Of a stretch of DNA of 64,000 nt, positions 20,613 to 31,299 are shown piece after piece. Every line of letters starts with the position of its first letter. The stretch's first letter is position 1. This DNA is from Type-B symbiont of Plautia stali (GTDB taxonomy: Bacteria > Pseudomonadota > Gammaproteobacteria > Enterobacterales > Enterobacteriaceae): assembly GCA_001485295.1 (NCBI GenBank), contig BBOA01000004.1:1-64000 (forward strand), written 5' to 3'. The notes under the pieces were generated by a model. It did not search any database. It saw nothing but the letters and a program-made list of their open reading frames with translations, and was not told where the DNA came from. Made by a program: the position numbers and the translations under genes.

Positions 20613-20640
20613 GCGCCAGCGCAACGTTGCGAACTGGCGC
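20613..20640. repeat. Nested inverted repeat upstream of the mltB remnant
   Basis: GCGCCAG and CTGGCGC enclose the palindrome CGCAACGTTGCG. This makes a long hairpin in the 290-base gap between mltB and the prepilin peptidase relic. No T tract follows on either strand; no other feature is visible in the gap. Confidence 0.4.
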
Positions 20641-20816
20641 AAGAAACAGCAGCAAAATCCTGAGTGCGCCGCTAAAAATCCGAGGCACACCGCGCAAAGC
20701 TAATGAAAAATAGCGCGTTTTTCTGCGCAGCGATAATAAAGAGGATAGAATAGGTTGCTGTACCACCTGCGGATGCTGCTCAGGCCTGGATCATCAATGA
20801 AGAGGAGGCAAAGCCG

Positions 20817-21572
20817 ATGGGCTATGACCTTATTTGCTGGCTGCTGCTGGGCGTGCTGGCACTCTGTATCGGCAGTTTTATCAATGTCGTTATCTACCGG
20901 CTGCCGCTGATGCTGGTGCACCCCCGCTAAGGTTTTCGCTGTTACTGCACTGTTCCCACTGTCCGCGCTGCGATACGCCCGTGCATGCCGCCGACCTTAT
21001 TCCCCTACTTGGATGGCTGAGGCTGTGCGGCCGCTGCCGCGATTGCCGTCAGCCCATTTCATGGCATTATATCGCCACTGAACTGGCCGCTCTGGCGGAT
21101 AAGCCTGCTGCTTGCCCTTTGGCTGCCGTGGCGCGGCGCGCTGCTGGCGGCGCTGGTCATGAGCGGTTTTCTGCTAACGCTGTCGCTGATCGATCTGCGT
21201 AGCCAGCTGCTGCCGAATGCGCTGACCCTGCCGCTGCTCTGGATCGACCTGCTGTTTCAGGCACTAGGCATTCTGCCGCAAAGCAACCCGGCAAATGCGA
21301 TTCTCGGCGCAGCAGGCGGCTAACTGCTATTTTGGCTGCTGGCCTGAGTTTGCATCGGAACGGGCTGGGCGGCGACGACGCTAAACTGCTGGTAGCGCTC
21401 GGCAGCTGGCTGGGCTGTCAGTTGCTCTCTCTGCTGCTGATTGCTGCCAGCGTCGGTTTGCTCGCCGCGCGGCTGGCTCGCCTGCTGTGAAAATGTGCGC
21501 TGCATCTGCCCTTGCCTTTCGGACATTGTCTGGCGCTGGCGGGCGAAACGCTGCTGCTCTGCGACCTGAAAT
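20817..21572 (+). pseudogene. Broken type IV prepilin peptidase / N-methyltransferase (GspO/PilD family)
   Basis: Family landmarks are spread over several frames: LCIGSFINVVIYRLPLML; a zinc-cysteine domain (CPRCDTP ... LCGRCRDCRQPISW); the first aspartate motif LIDLRSQLLPN; and the second motif LGGDDAKLL. Stops TAA near 20928, TAA near 21321 and TGA near 21346 plus several frameshifts remove function. No secretin or pilin genes are in the window. Confidence 0.85.
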
Positions 21573-21922
21573 AATGCCGTGAACGGCCACTTTTTGCGTC
21601 TCACCTCGCACAGGCCGGCGTCCAGACAGGATTTCGTTAGGTTTTTGTGCCGCGGCCTGATAACGCCACGCCCGATATCACTCGTTTGCGCCGTCTCTGA
21701 CCGCGAGCGGCATCGGATTCGGGCTGTCCAGCTAGGCGGCAGTCTTGATGTTCAGGAGGCAACTTTTCATAATGGCTGCCAGACGCTGTTTATCTTACAC
21801 CTAAAGCCGCCTTATCCCATTCACGCTCTTTCAGAATGAGTTTGCTCGTTTTTAACCGCCAGAACACGTAGTCTGGCGCAAGGCTTGCCCCATAACCGAA
21901 TAATTTAAGAGCTAACTATATT
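21573..21922. other. Gap of 350 bases upstream of mutS
   Basis: No coding sequence can be recognised on either strand; short open stretches have no family features. It is likely decayed coding DNA plus the mutS promoter region. An AAGAGCTAA stretch provides only a weak ribosome site before the mutS ATG. Confidence 0.5.
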
Positions 21923-24484
21923 ATGAACAAATCAGTCGATAAGGATATCACCGCTCATACGCCCATGATGCAGCAATATCTGCGTCTGAAGGCGGAACAC
22001 CCTGACATCCTGCTGTTTTACCGCATGGGTGATTTCTACGAGCTGTTCTATGACGACGCGAAACGCGCTTCGCAGCTGCTAGAAATCTCGCTCACTAAAC
22101 GCGGCGCGTCGGCGGGAGAACCGATTCCGATGGCTGGCGTCCCCTATCATGCGGTAGAGAGCTATCTGGCGAAACTGGTGCAACTGGGCGAGTCGGTGGC
22201 GATCTGCGAACAAATCAGCGATCCGACGCTGAGCAAAGGGCCGGTTGAACGCAAAGTGGTGCGCATCATCACGCCGGGAACCATCAGCGACGAAGCGCTG
22301 CTGCGGGAGCGCCACGATAACCTGCTGGCCGCCATCGTGCAGAGCCCGCAGGGGTTTGGCTACGCCACGCTCGATATCAGCTCCGGCTGTTTTCGCCTGA
22401 GCGAGCCGGCGGACGCTGAAACCATGGCCGCCGAGCTGCAGCGCACCAATCCTGCTGAACTGCTCTATCCAGAAGATCTGCAGGCGATGTCGCTGATTGA
22501 ACAGCGGCGCGGCCTGCGCCGCCGCCCGCTGTGGGAGTTTGAGATCGATACCGCGCGCCAGCAGCTGAATCTGCAGTTCGGCACGCGCAATCTGAACGGA
22601 TTCGGCGTTGAGCAGGAGTATCAGGCGCTGCGCGCGGCGGGCTGTCTGCTGCAGTATGTCAAGGATACCCAGCGCATCAGCCTGCCGCATATTCGCTCAC
22701 TCAGCATGGAGCGTCAGCAGGACAGTATCATTATGGATGCCGCCACGCGTCGAAATCTAGAGATCACGCAGAACCTCGCCGGCGGCACCGAGAACACGCT
22801 GGCGGCGGTGCTGGATCGCACCGTTACGCCGATGGGCAGCCGCATGCTCAAGCGCTGGCTGCATATGCCGCTGCGCGACGCGCAGGTGATTACTCAGCGC
22901 CAGGACGCCATCGCCGAACTCCAACCGCTCAGCGATACGCTGCAGCCGATGCTGCGTGAGGTCAGCGACCTGGAGCGTATACTGGCGCGTCTGGCGCTGC
23001 GCACCGCGCGTCCGCGCGACCTAGCACGCATGCGCCACGCTTTTCAACAGCTGCCGGAGCTTAACGCGCTACTGGCTGACGTCGAGTCGACGGCGCTGAT
23101 CAAGCTGCGCGAGCGGATGGGCGAGTTCACCGAGCTGCGGGAGCTGCTTGAGGCGGCGATTATCGAGACCCCACCTGTGCTGATCCGCGCCGGCGGCGTC
23201 ATCGCGCCGGGCTTCAACGCGGAGCTAGACGAATGGCGCGCGCTGGCGGACGGCGCCAGCGACTATCTTGACCTGCTGGAGATCCGCGAGCGCGAAGAGC
23301 TCGGCCTCGATACGCTTAAGGTCGGCTTCAACGCCGTTCATGGCTACTATATTCAGGTCAGCCGTGGTCAGAGCGACCATGTGCCTATCCACTACGTGCG
23401 CCGCCAGACGCTGAAAAACGCCGAGCGCTATATCATTCCAGAACTCAAAGAGTACGAGGATAAAGTGCTGACCTCGAAAGGCAAAGCGCTGGCGCTGGAG
23501 AAAGGGCTGTATGAAGCGCTGTTTGACCAGCTGCTGCCGCACCTTGAGGCGCTGCAGCTCAGCGCCTCCGCGCTCGCCGAGCTGGACGTGCTGAGCAACC
23601 TAGCGGAAAGAGCCTGGACCCTAAACTACTGTCGCCCGACGCTGCAAGAGAAACCCGGCATCAAAATCACTGGTGGACGCCATCCGGTGGTTGAGCGGGT
23701 GCTGAAAGAGCCGTTCATCGCTAACCCGCTGTCGCTGGCGCCGCAGCGCCGCATGCTGATCATCACCGGTCCCAATATGGGCGGTAAAAGCACCTATATG
23801 CGCCAGGCAGCGCTGATCGCGCTGACGACCTGGATCGGCAGCTTTGTGCCGGCGGAAGAGGCGGTGACCGGCCCGCTGGATCGCATCTTTACCCGCATCG
23901 GCGCGGCGGACGACTTGGCATCGGGCCGCTCGACCTTTATGGTGGAGATGACGGAAACCGCCAATATCCTCCATAACGCCACCGAACACAGCCTAGTGCT
24001 AATGGATGAGATCGGACGCGGCACCTCGACCTATGACGGTCTTTCGCTGGCGTGGGCCTGTGCAGAGAGCCTAGCGAACCGCATCAAGGCGATGACGCTA
24101 TTCGCCACCCACTACTTCGAGCTGACGACGCTGCCGGAAAAAATGGAGGGCGTCTTCAACGTTCATCTCGACGCCGTGGAGCATGGCGACACCATCGCCT
24201 TTATGCACAGCGTGCACGAAGGCGCCGCCAGCAAAAGCTATGGTCTGGCTGTCGCGGCGCTGGCGGGCGTGCCGAAAGAGGTCATCAAGCGCGCACGCAA
24301 CAAGCTGAAGGAGCTGGAGACGCTGTCGAATAATTCCGCCTCTTCGACCACTGATGGCTCGCAGCTGCCGCTGCTGGTGGAAGAGACTTCGCCAGCCTTG
24401 GAGGCGCTTGAAGCGCTAGATCCCGACACGCTGACACCGCGCCAAGCGCTGGAGTGGATTTACCGGCTTAAGTCGCTGTTGTAA
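21923..24484 (+). CDS. mutS: DNA mismatch repair protein MutS
   Basis: 853 aa, equal to E. coli MutS. Mismatch-recognition residues F38 and E40 sit in [10 protein letters not shown]; the ATPase has Walker [16 protein letters not shown], Walker [17 protein letters not shown] and the ATHYFEL switch. Uninterrupted over 2.6 kb. Retained mismatch recognition means the unusual substitution pattern of this genome is not simply explained by mutS loss. Confidence 0.98.
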   Translation: MNKSVDKDITAHTPMMQQYLRLKAEHPDILLFYRMGDFYELFYDDAKRASQLLEISLTKRGASAGEPIPMAGVPYHAVESYLAKLVQLGESVAICEQISDPTLSKGPVERKVVRIITPGTISDEALLRERHDNLLAAIVQSPQGFGYATLDISSGCFRLSEPADAETMAAELQRTNPAELLYPEDLQAMSLIEQRRGLRRRPLWEFEIDTARQQLNLQFGTRNLNGFGVEQEYQALRAAGCLLQYVKDTQRISLPHIRSLSMERQQDSIIMDAATRRNLEITQNLAGGTENTLAAVLDRTVTPMGSRMLKRWLHMPLRDAQVITQRQDAIAELQPLSDTLQPMLREVSDLERILARLALRTARPRDLARMRHAFQQLPELNALLADVESTALIKLRERMGEFTELRELLEAAIIETPPVLIRAGGVIAPGFNAELDEWRALADGASDYLDLLEIREREELGLDTLKVGFNAVHGYYIQVSRGQSDHVPIHYVRRQTLKNAERYIIPELKEYEDKVLTSKGKALALEKGLYEALFDQLLPHLEALQLSASALAELDVLSNLAERAWTLNYCRPTLQEKPGIKITGGRHPVVERVLKEPFIANPLSLAPQRRMLIITGPNMGGKSTYMRQAALIALTTWIGSFVPAEEAVTGPLDRIFTRIGAADDLASGRSTFMVEMTETANILHNATEHSLVLMDEIGRGTSTYDGLSLAWACAESLANRIKAMTLFATHYFELTTLPEKMEGVFNVHLDAVEHGDTIAFMHSVHEGAASKSYGLAVAALAGVPKEVIKRARNKLKELETLSNNSASSTTDGSQLPLLVEETSPALEALEALDPDTLTPRQALEWIYRLKSLL

Positions 24485-24522
24485 CGGAGGCGCGGGCAGG
24501 CGATATCTCTGCGCAGCGCACC

Positions 24523-24554
24523 AAAAAAAGCGATGGCATTAGCCACCGCTTTTT
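24523..24554. terminator. Bidirectional terminator between mutS and rpoS
   Basis: AAAAAAAGCGATGGC, loop ATTA, GCCACCGCTTTTT; one A-C mismatch in the stem. It separates the convergent mutS and rpoS genes. Confidence 0.85.
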
Positions 24555-24574
24555 CGCACCTACAACCTTGTTAA

Positions 24575-25570
24575 TTACTCACGAAACAGTGCCTCAATGT
24601 TGAGACCCTGCGCCTGCAGGATTTCACGCAGACGACGCAGACCTTCAACCTGAATCTGACGTACGCGTTCGCGGGTCAGACCGATTTCGCGGCCCACATC
24701 CTCAAGCGTTGCCGCTTCATAGCCCAGCAAGCCGAAACGACGCGCTAGCACTTCGCGCTGCTTGGCGTTCAGTTCGAACAGCCACTTAACGATATTCTGC
24801 TTCATATCGTCATCCTGCGTGGTGTCTTCCGGACCGTTGTCTTTCTCATCGGCCAGAATATCCAGCAGCGCTTTTTCGGAATCACCGCCCAGCGGCGTAT
24901 CAACCGAGGTAATGCGCTCGTTGAGACGCAGCATACGGTTGACATCATCAACGGGTTTATCCAGCTGCTCCGCAATTTCTTCCGCACTCGGCTCATGATC
25001 GAGCTTGTGAGAGAGTTCACGCGCGGTGCGCAGATAAACGTTCAGCTCCTTAACAATGTGAATTGGCAGGCGGATAGTACGGGTTTGATTCATGATCGCC
25101 CGTTCAATCGTCTGACGAATCCACCAAGTGGCGTACGTTGAGAAACGGAACCCACGCTCTGGGTCGAATTTCTCAACGGCACGGATCAAGCCGAGATTAC
25201 CCTCTTCAATCAGGTCGAGCAGCGCAAGACCACGATTGCTGTAACGGCGGGCAATCTTCACCACCAGTCGTAAGTTACTTTCAATCATGCGACGACGAGA
25301 AGGAATATCGCCTCGTAATGCACGGCGAGCGAAGAACACTTCTTCCTCTGCCGTTAACAACGGAGAATAGCCTATCTCCCCGAGATAGAGCTGCGTTGCA
25401 TCCAAAACGCGCTGCGTCGCACTCAGTGACAACAACTCTTCTTCCGCTACGTAGTTATCACTGGGTTCGTTTTCAACAAGAGCCTTCTCATCAAAAACCT
25501 CAGCTCCGTTCTCCTCGAATTCCGCATCTTCATAATATAACTCGTTTACTTTCAGCGTATTCTGGCTCAT
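24575..25570 (-). CDS. rpoS: RNA polymerase sigma factor RpoS
   Basis: Stationary-phase and general stress sigma factor. 331 aa (E. coli 330). Region 2 with [18 protein letters not shown], region 3, and region 4 with [20 protein letters not shown] are intact. Promoted in E. coli from within nlpD, which is also intact here. Its retention contrasts with loss of the pcm-surE-truD genes upstream. Confidence 0.98.
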   Translation of the reverse strand: MSQNTLKVNELYYEDAEFEENGAEVFDEKALVENEPSDNYVAEEELLSLSATQRVLDATQLYLGEIGYSPLLTAEEEVFFARRALRGDIPSRRRMIESNLRLVVKIARRYSNRGLALLDLIEEGNLGLIRAVEKFDPERGFRFSTYATWWIRQTIERAIMNQTRTIRLPIHIVKELNVYLRTARELSHKLDHEPSAEEIAEQLDKPVDDVNRMLRLNERITSVDTPLGGDSEKALLDILADEKDNGPEDTTQDDDMKQNIVKWLFELNAKQREVLARRFGLLGYEAATLEDVGREIGLTRERVRQIQVEGLRRLREILQAQGLNIEALFRE

Positions 25571-25620
25571 AAGCGGCTCCTACCCGTGATCCTAGGGCAG
25601 AACAGCAGGGTTCTGCCAGT

Positions 25621-26709
25621 TTATCGCTGCGGCAAATAACGCAACGGGTTGACGGATTTCCCCTTGTAACGAATTTCAAAATGTAATCTAACTGAACTGG
25701 TTCCAGTGCTACCCATGGTAGCGATCTTTTGCCCCGCCTTAACTTCCTGCTGTTCCCGGACCAGCATTGTATCGTTATGGGCGTAGGCACTCAGATAATC
25801 ATCATTGTGTTTTATGATGATCAGGTTGCCGTAACCTCGGAGCGCGTTGCCTGCGTACACTACCCTTCCTGATGCGGTAGAGACGACAGGTTGTCCGAGC
25901 GAACCAGCGATATCGATTCCTTTATTCCCCCCTTCAGAGGCAGAAAAGTTATCGATAATCTTCCCATCGGTCGGCCAACGCCAGCTTCGAACCAGCGTCG
26001 AACTATTCGTTGTACTGCTGACCGTAGGCGGTGCGGCAACTACGGGGGGAGCTGTTGTCGTTGCAACATTTGTCCATCTCGACGGTAACATTTTGCTACC
26101 AGACGAGTTACCCGAATAATCAGAATACGTAATAACTGGTTGCTGTGCAACAGGGACAGGTTTAATTTGCGGTAAAGTCGGGACGCCGACCTGTGTTGCG
26201 TCCGCTGCGGTAATCGCATTACCGCCGGTAATCGGCTGGCCTGAGCCGTTGCCAACCTGCAACATCTGACCTACATTCAGGCCGTACGGGACCGGGACAT
26301 TGTTGCGCTGCGCTAGATCGCGGAAATCGTTGCCGGTTATCCAAGCGATATAGAACAGCGTGTCGCCGCGCTTGACGGTATACGTCTCGCCCGCATAGCT
26401 ACCTTTCGGAATATTCTGATAACTGCGATTGTACAAAATACGGTCGTTTTGCGTCTGCACATTATCATTGCCGCTAACCATTGCGCCGCTGCTCGGTGCA
26501 GAAAGTACAGTATTGCTAACCATTCCATTTTGACGTGAGGTAGAAAGAACGCCGCTAGATGCGCTTAACATGCCGCTGCTGCTGTTATCTCCAACCTGGC
26601 TAATGGATGCTTGTGTGTTGTCGCCTGAGCTACAGCCTGCTAGCCAAAATCCAACCAGAGAAAGCGCCGCAAGGCGGCGTAACTGAAATATTGTGCTTCC
26701 CGTGCTCAT
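25621..26709 (-). CDS. nlpD: Murein hydrolase activator NlpD
   Basis: Outer-membrane lipoprotein that activates amidase AmiC at the septum. 362 aa (E. coli 379). Lipobox WLAGC with C26; a LysM domain ([14 protein letters not shown] ... VGQML); a C-terminal M23 domain with GNKGIDIAG in place of the metal-binding HxGxD, the usual non-catalytic form of NlpD; ends [17 protein letters not shown]. Intact. Confidence 0.96.
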   Translation of the reverse strand: MSTGSTIFQLRRLAALSLVGFWLAGCSSGDNTQASISQVGDNSSSGMLSASSGVLSTSRQNGMVSNTVLSAPSSGAMVSGNDNVQTQNDRILYNRSYQNIPKGSYAGETYTVKRGDTLFYIAWITGNDFRDLAQRNNVPVPYGLNVGQMLQVGNGSGQPITGGNAITAADATQVGVPTLPQIKPVPVAQQPVITYSDYSGNSSGSKMLPSRWTNVATTTAPPVVAAPPTVSSTTNSSTLVRSWRWPTDGKIIDNFSASEGGNKGIDIAGSLGQPVVSTASGRVVYAGNALRGYGNLIIIKHNDDYLSAYAHNDTMLVREQQEVKAGQKIATMGSTGTSSVRLHFEIRYKGKSVNPLRYLPQR

Positions 26710-26846
26710 TGTTCCCCCGTGATGGCAAACCTGAATAACTCTGTTTTGCTAACACACCAGCATAAAGCTCTGTGAGGCGTATTAAAGCCTGCGTAAGACG
26801 TATGAAAATGGATAGTAACAAGATCAAAAGGATGGTGCTATGAATC

Positions 26847-27473
26847 TCAGGCCAAGTCGCCTTGAACTAGCGGAACGAAGCGCACTGGCTCGATAATTTC
26901 CTCCACAATGTCGCCACCCTGACGGCGCAGACACTTCAGCACCTGCTGATCGTTGCCCACCGGCAGCACTATAATGCCGCCTTCATCCAGCTGCGCAATC
27001 AGCGCAGTCGGAATTTTCGGTGGCGCGGCGGTAACGATGATGGCGTGGAAGGGGCCGCGGCGCGGTCCAGCTCTGCCAGCCGTCGCCGTGGCGCGTCGAT
27101 ACATTATGCAGATCGAGCTGTTTCAAGCGGCGTTTCGCCTGCCACTGCAAGCCTTTGATACGCTCGATAAAATAGATGTGGTCCACCAAACGCACCAGAA
27201 TCGCGGTCTGATAGCCCGATCCGGTGCCGATCTCAGCACACAAGACTCGGCTTTCAGCTCCAGCAGCGTGGTCATGCGCTCCACCATATAGGGCTGTGAG
27301 ATGGTCTGGCCGGAACCGATAGGCAGCGCCACATTATCCCAAGCTTTATGCTCGAAGGCTTTGTCGATAGAACGTTCGCGCGGCACCTCCGTAATGGCCT
27401 TCAACAGATTCTCCTCGTGGATGCCCTGCTGGCGTAGCTGCGCCAGCAACGCTTCGATACGCCGGTTCACCAT
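26847..27473 (-). pseudogene. pcm: Broken protein-L-isoaspartate O-methyltransferase
   Basis: Family repair enzyme for isoaspartyl damage. Three frame segments give nearly the whole protein: [18 protein letters not shown] ... [13 protein letters not shown], then [19 protein letters not shown] (SAM motif I), then [15 protein letters not shown] ... [12 protein letters not shown]. Frameshifts near 27245 and 27065 separate them. The ATG overlaps the surE stop, as in E. coli. Confidence 0.92.
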
Positions 27474-28160
27474 ACGAGATTGATCTCCGACTTCTCCAGC
27501 CAGTCGATAAGCACATCCTGCACGCCTTGAGCGGTCAGATCGACATGCAGAGCGGTCACGGAGACGTAGCCCTGATCCACGGCAGCGAAATCGGCATCGG
27601 GACCGGCATCGGATTTTCTCCCTGTGGCCCAATACAGTAAAGGGTATTGCCGCGCGGATCCTGCTGAGCGATGAACTGATCGGCGGAATGACGGCTGCCG
27701 CAGCGCGTCACGCGGATGCCTTTGATCTCCTCCAGCGGCAGATCCAGCACGTTGATATTGAGAATACGTCTGATGCGCAGCGGCTCGCGCGTCAGCGCCT
27801 GCAGCAGCGCGCAGGTCACCGCCACCGCCGTTTCGTAGTGCTGCTGGCCGTTGGGCGACACCGCCAGCGCGGGCAGGCCGAGATGACGTCCTTCCATCGC
27901 CGCCACCATCGTGCCGGAGTAGGTGACGTCGTAAGCCTAGGTTAGGGGCGGCGTTAATGCCCGGTACCACAATGTCGGGACGCGGCGGCATCAGCGCGTT
28001 GATGCCGAGGTAGAGACAGTTAGTCGGCGTGCCCATCTGCACTGGGATATCACCGTTTTCATGAGTAAAGGTGCGAAGCGGCGTCTCTAGCGTCAGTGAG
28101 TTGGAGGCGCCGCTGCGATTACGATCGGGCGCGACCAACTGCACCTCAGCAATACGACGC
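27467..28160 (-). pseudogene. surE: Broken 5'/3'-nucleotidase SurE, N-terminus deleted
   Basis: Recognisable from VQLVAPDRNRSGASNSLTLE through QMGTPTNCLYLGINALMP to the end INLVW. Frameshifts near 27925 and 27600 break it. The first about 25 codons, which hold the SNDDG metal-binding motif, are gone; the sequence is fused at about 28160 to the truD remnant. Confidence 0.9.
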
Positions 28161-28633
28161 AGCGGCAAGCGCCTCCGCCTGCGGGCCTAGCTCGCCGCGT
28201 CCGGGCAGCGGCGCGGTGATACACAGCTCGTGATTATCGATGCACATCTGCAGCGCCTCAAGCTCGTCTGCGTGGGCGACGAACCAACTGCCGCGACCGG
28301 TCAGCTGCAGCGCGTCGCCTGTCATCACCTGCGTCAGCGCCCCCTGTTGCAGCAGTCGCGCGCTGGTCACCTGATTAAACAGCGCGCTGCGGAGAGGATT
28401 AAGCTGCGTCTGTTGCGATCGCGCAGGCTGATTTCGCCACGCGCCCATTGCTGCGCCATGGTCAGGTTATTGCCACCGCGCCTGAAGCGCTGCGTGCCAA
28501 AATAGTTGGGCGCGCCGGAGTCGCGGATCAGCGCCAAGCGCGATTCCACCGCGTCGCAGTCACTGATATGACGCACCACTAGACGAAAGGCGTTGCCCAC
28601 CAGTGCGCCGATGTGCAGGTTCTCCAGCATCAT
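28160..28633 (-). pseudogene. truD: Doubly deleted tRNA pseudouridine synthase D
   Basis: It begins at the normal position overlapping ispF with MMLENL, then jumps to the family's middle ([25 protein letters not shown]), having lost about 115 codons including the catalytic GQKDKHA aspartate. A frameshift near 28395 follows, then [27 protein letters not shown], and a cut at EALAAAS, losing the C-terminus. Two deletions and an indel make it non-functional. Confidence 0.9.
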
Positions 28634-29112
28634 GCCACGTCTGCCTTCAGCAGCAGCGCCACCGCCTCGCAGGCGATGCCTTCGCCACGTCCGGTAAAGC
28701 CCAGCTTCTCGGTAGTAGTCGCTTTTACGTTGACCTGATCCATATGGCAGCCGAGATCTTTAGCTATATTGACGCGCATCTGCGGCACGTGCGGCAGCAT
28801 TTTCGGCGACTGAGCGATGAGTGTGACGTCGACGTTGCCGATGCGGTAGTCCTTCGCCGCGATGCGCCGCCAAGCTTCGCGCAGTAGGCCGCGGCTGTCC
28901 GCGCCCTTAAAGGCGGGATCGGTATCGGGGAACAGTTTGCCAATATCGCCCATCGCCACCGCGCCTAGCAGTGCGTCGGTCAGCGCATGCAGCGCCACGT
29001 CGCCGTCAGAATGGGCGATAAACCCGTGCTCAAACGGGATCCGCACGCCGCCAATCACCAGCGAACCTTTGCCGCCAAAAGCGTGAACGTCAAAACCGTG
29101 GCCGATACGCAT
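28630..29112 (-). CDS. ispF: 2-C-methyl-D-erythritol 2,4-cyclodiphosphate synthase
   Basis: MEP isoprenoid pathway enzyme. 160 aa. Zinc ligands D8 and H10 (GFDVHAF) and H42 ([18 protein letters not shown]) are present, with [15 protein letters not shown] near the end. The start overlaps the ispD stop by one base, an ispDF operon. Confidence 0.97.
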   Translation of the reverse strand: MRIGHGFDVHAFGGKGSLVIGGVRIPFEHGFIAHSDGDVALHALTDALLGAVAMGDIGKLFPDTDPAFKGADSRGLLREAWRRIAAKDYRIGNVDVTLIAQSPKMLPHVPQMRVNIAKDLGCHMDQVNVKATTTEKLGFTGRGEGIACEAVALLLKADVA

Positions 29113-29828
29113 TATGCGCTTTCCTTTAACTGAATCTGGGTTAAATAGAATGCCGCCAGCGCTAGATCTTCCGGCCGGGTGACTTTGATGTTATCGCTGC
29201 GCCCGCTGACTAGAAGCGGATGATAGCCATAATATTCCAGTGCGGAGGCTTCGTCAGTAATGGTCGCCCCTTCCGCGAGCGCGCGCGTCAGGCAGGAGGT
29301 CAGCAACTGATGGGGGAAAAACTGCGGTGTCAGTGCGTGCCAGAGATCTTCGCGCTCGACAGTATGGGCGACGGCGGCGACGCCCGGCTCGCCGCGCTTC
29401 ATGGTGTCGCGCACCGGCGCCGCCAGAATTGCGCCGACGTGGCTGGTTTCCCGCATCTGCAGCAGGTGCGCAAGGTCGTTGGCGTGCAGGCAGGGGCGCG
29501 CGGCGTCATGCACCAGCACCCAGCTGGCGCCCTGCGCGGCGTGCAGTCCCGCCAGCACCGACTCCGCGCGCGTCGCGCCGCCGGTCACGCTGATAACGCG
29601 CGGGTCGCGCGCCAGCGGCAGCGACGTGAACTGAGCGTCGTCCGGGCTAAGCGGGACAATGACTTGTTTAATAGCGGGATGGGAAAACAGACGTGCGATG
29701 CTGTGTTCCAGAAGCGTCTGCTGACCAATAGTCAGATACTGCTTAGGACAGGCCGCCTGCATGCGGCTGCCGATACCGGCAGCCGGCACGACGGCGATCA
29801 CCTCCGCAGGGAGAGGGAGCATATTCAT
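29112..29828 (-). CDS. ispD: 2-C-methyl-D-erythritol 4-phosphate cytidylyltransferase
   Basis: MEP pathway step forming CDP-methylerythritol. 238 aa. The nucleotide-binding loop [18 protein letters not shown] and VHDAARPCL are conserved. Four bases separate it from ftsB. Intact. Confidence 0.97.
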   Translation of the reverse strand: MNMLPLPAEVIAVVPAAGIGSRMQAACPKQYLTIGQQTLLEHSIARLFSHPAIKQVIVPLSPDDAQFTSLPLARDPRVISVTGGATRAESVLAGLHAAQGASWVLVHDAARPCLHANDLAHLLQMRETSHVGAILAAPVRDTMKRGEPGVAAVAHTVEREDLWHALTPQFFPHQLLTSCLTRALAEGATITDEASALEYYGYHPLLVSGRSDNIKVTRPEDLALAAFYLTQIQLKESA

Positions 29829-29831
29829 GAG

Positions 29832-30146
29832 TTATTGTTGTTGGTTTTGCGCAGCCTGCGCGTTGCGTTTGTTCTGATCCGGCACCAGACGATGAAAGGT
29901 TTCACTAGGCTTGATCATACCTAGTTCATTGCGCGCACGTTCTTCGATCGCTTCGGAGCCGCTATTAAGATCGTCAATCTCGGCGAACAGCTGATCGTTA
30001 CGCGCTTTGAGTTTGGCGTTATTAGCCTGTTGCACTGTGACGTCTTCATTGACAAGCGTATAGTCGTGAATACCGTTTTTGCCCAGCCATAGCGAATATT
30101 GCAGCCAGCCAAGCAGCACCAGTAGTAGTAACGTCAGTTTTCCCAT
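29832..30146 (-). CDS. ftsB: Cell division protein FtsB
   Basis: Bitopic divisome protein of the FtsQLB complex. 104 aa (E. coli 103). A single N-terminal membrane segment ([19 protein letters not shown]) is followed by a coiled coil rich in asparagine, lysine and alanine and the conserved [16 protein letters not shown]. Upstream of ispD as in E. coli. Confidence 0.97.
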   Translation of the reverse strand: MGKLTLLLLVLLGWLQYSLWLGKNGIHDYTLVNEDVTVQQANNAKLKARNDQLFAEIDDLNSGSEAIEERARNELGMIKPSETFHRLVPDQNKRNAQAAQNQQQ

Positions 30147-30230
30147 CCCCGCCCCCTGAAAAACTGCTCAATCATCCCATAACTTTATGCAAGACTCCAC
30201 TCCAGCGGAGAAAATGGCGCGCTTTCGCGG

Positions 30231-30270
30231 CCGTCTTCTCATCATCCTGATTAGGATGATGAGAAGACGG
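30231..30270. repeat. 18-bp perfect inverted repeat between ftsB and ygbE
   Basis: CCGTCTTCTCATCATCCT, loop GATT, and its exact reverse complement. It would form a very stable hairpin, but no T tract follows on the minus strand, so it is not a typical intrinsic terminator for ygbE. Role unclear. Confidence 0.75.
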
Positions 30271-30302
30271 GCAGGTAAAGTTTTATAACCTGCCGACGTG
30301 TT

Positions 30303-30640
30303 TACACATGGGGCGCGTCACCAACCGGACAAAAACGAGAAGAGCAGCCAGAAAAGAGAGATAACGACAAGGGTGGTGGCGGGTGTGGTCTAGAGAAAAT
30401 TGCCGTGCAGGCCATGCTAAATATGATGCCGATCAGCACCGATACTGGCAGCAGCGCCAAGAAAAAAGGCCAAGTATAAAAGGAAGAGAAAAAGCGTGTT
30501 GGAGCCGTACAACAGGAAGGGGATCGCCAGCGGGCACTAGTAAAAGAGGAAGCCGATGATGCTGCCCGGCAGCGACGAACGCGACTCCTCCGGGGTGCTT
30601 TCATCTTTGCAGGCCAGCATTGGGGTAACGTGCTGTATAG
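30303..30640 (-). pseudogene. ygbE: Broken YgbE-like DUF3561 membrane protein
   Basis: The segment STPEESRSSLPGSIIGF, a TAG near 30538, LAIPFLLYGSNTLF and, one frame over, YTWPFFLALLPVSVLIGI match E. coli YgbE (LPGAVVGF ... YGSNTLFFFIYTWPFFLAL). At least one frameshift near 30480 and one or more in-frame TAGs break it. Position between cysC and ftsB is the same as in E. coli. Confidence 0.8.
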
Positions 30641-30659
30641 AGATCGTGTTGACGCTAAG

Positions 30660-30685
30660 GCGGCAAATCAATCTCGATTTGCCGC
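30660..30685 (-). terminator. Hairpin downstream of cysC
   Basis: GCGGCAAATC and GATTTGCCGC (10 bp, 6-base loop) directly after the cysC stop. No clear T tract, so it is either a weak terminator or an mRNA 3'-end stabiliser. Confidence 0.5.
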
Positions 30686-30693
30686 TTGTCTGT

Positions 30694-31299
30694 TCAGGAT
30701 CCGATGATATCGCGGCGGCGCAGCAGATCTAACAATTGGCCAGTCAGTTTTGTAACTAATTGTTCGCCTGCTAAGCGTATGTCGGGCTGCTCCGGCGCCT
30801 CATAAATGCTGTCGATGCCGGTAAAGTTACGCAGCTCGCCCGCGCGCGCCTTCTTATATAAGCCTTTAGGATCGCGCGCTTCGCACACCGCCAGCGGCGT
30901 ATCGACGAACACCTCGATAAAATGCGCCTCCGGTAGCATATCGCGTACCATCTGACGCTCGGCGCGGTGCGGCGAAATGAAGGCGGTCAGCACCACCAGC
31001 GCCGCATCCACCATCAGCTTCGCGACTTCGCCGACGCGACGGATATTCTCTTTCCTGTCCACGTCGCTAAAGCCCAAGTCGCGGCAGAGGCCATGTCGCA
31101 CGTTGTCGCCGTCGAGCAGATAGGTGCTGACGCTGAGCTGGTGCAGCGCCTGCTCCAGCGCGCCGGCGACCGTCGATTTGCCGGAGCCTGACAAACCGGT
31201 AAACCACAGAAGCACGCCCCGATGGCCGTGCTGCTGTTCACGCGCGTCGCGCGTTACCGGATGGTCGTGCCACACCACGTTATCGTCGTGCTGCGCCAT
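30694..31299 (-). CDS. cysC: Adenylylsulfate kinase
   Basis: Phosphorylates APS to PAPS in assimilatory sulfate reduction. 201 aa as in E. coli. P-loop [26 protein letters not shown] and the [26 protein letters not shown] substrate loop (family knowledge) are all present. Start overlaps the cysN stop by one base. Confidence 0.97.
   Translation of the reverse strand: MAQHDDNVVWHDHPVTRDAREQQHGHRGVLLWFTGLSGSGKSTVAGALEQALHQLSVSTYLLDGDNVRHGLCRDLGFSDVDRKENIRRVGEVAKLMVDAALVVLTAFISPHRAERQMVRDMLPEAHFIEVFVDTPLAVCEARDPKGLYKKARAGELRNFTGIDSIYEAPEQPDIRLAGEQLVTKLTGQLLDLLRRRDIIGS

Noticed and set aside
20437-20766. Possible separate small membrane protein upstream of the mltB lipoprotein start.
   Set aside because: It is only an upstream extension of the mltB frame; the lipoprotein signal with its own ATG at 20529 explains the conserved part.
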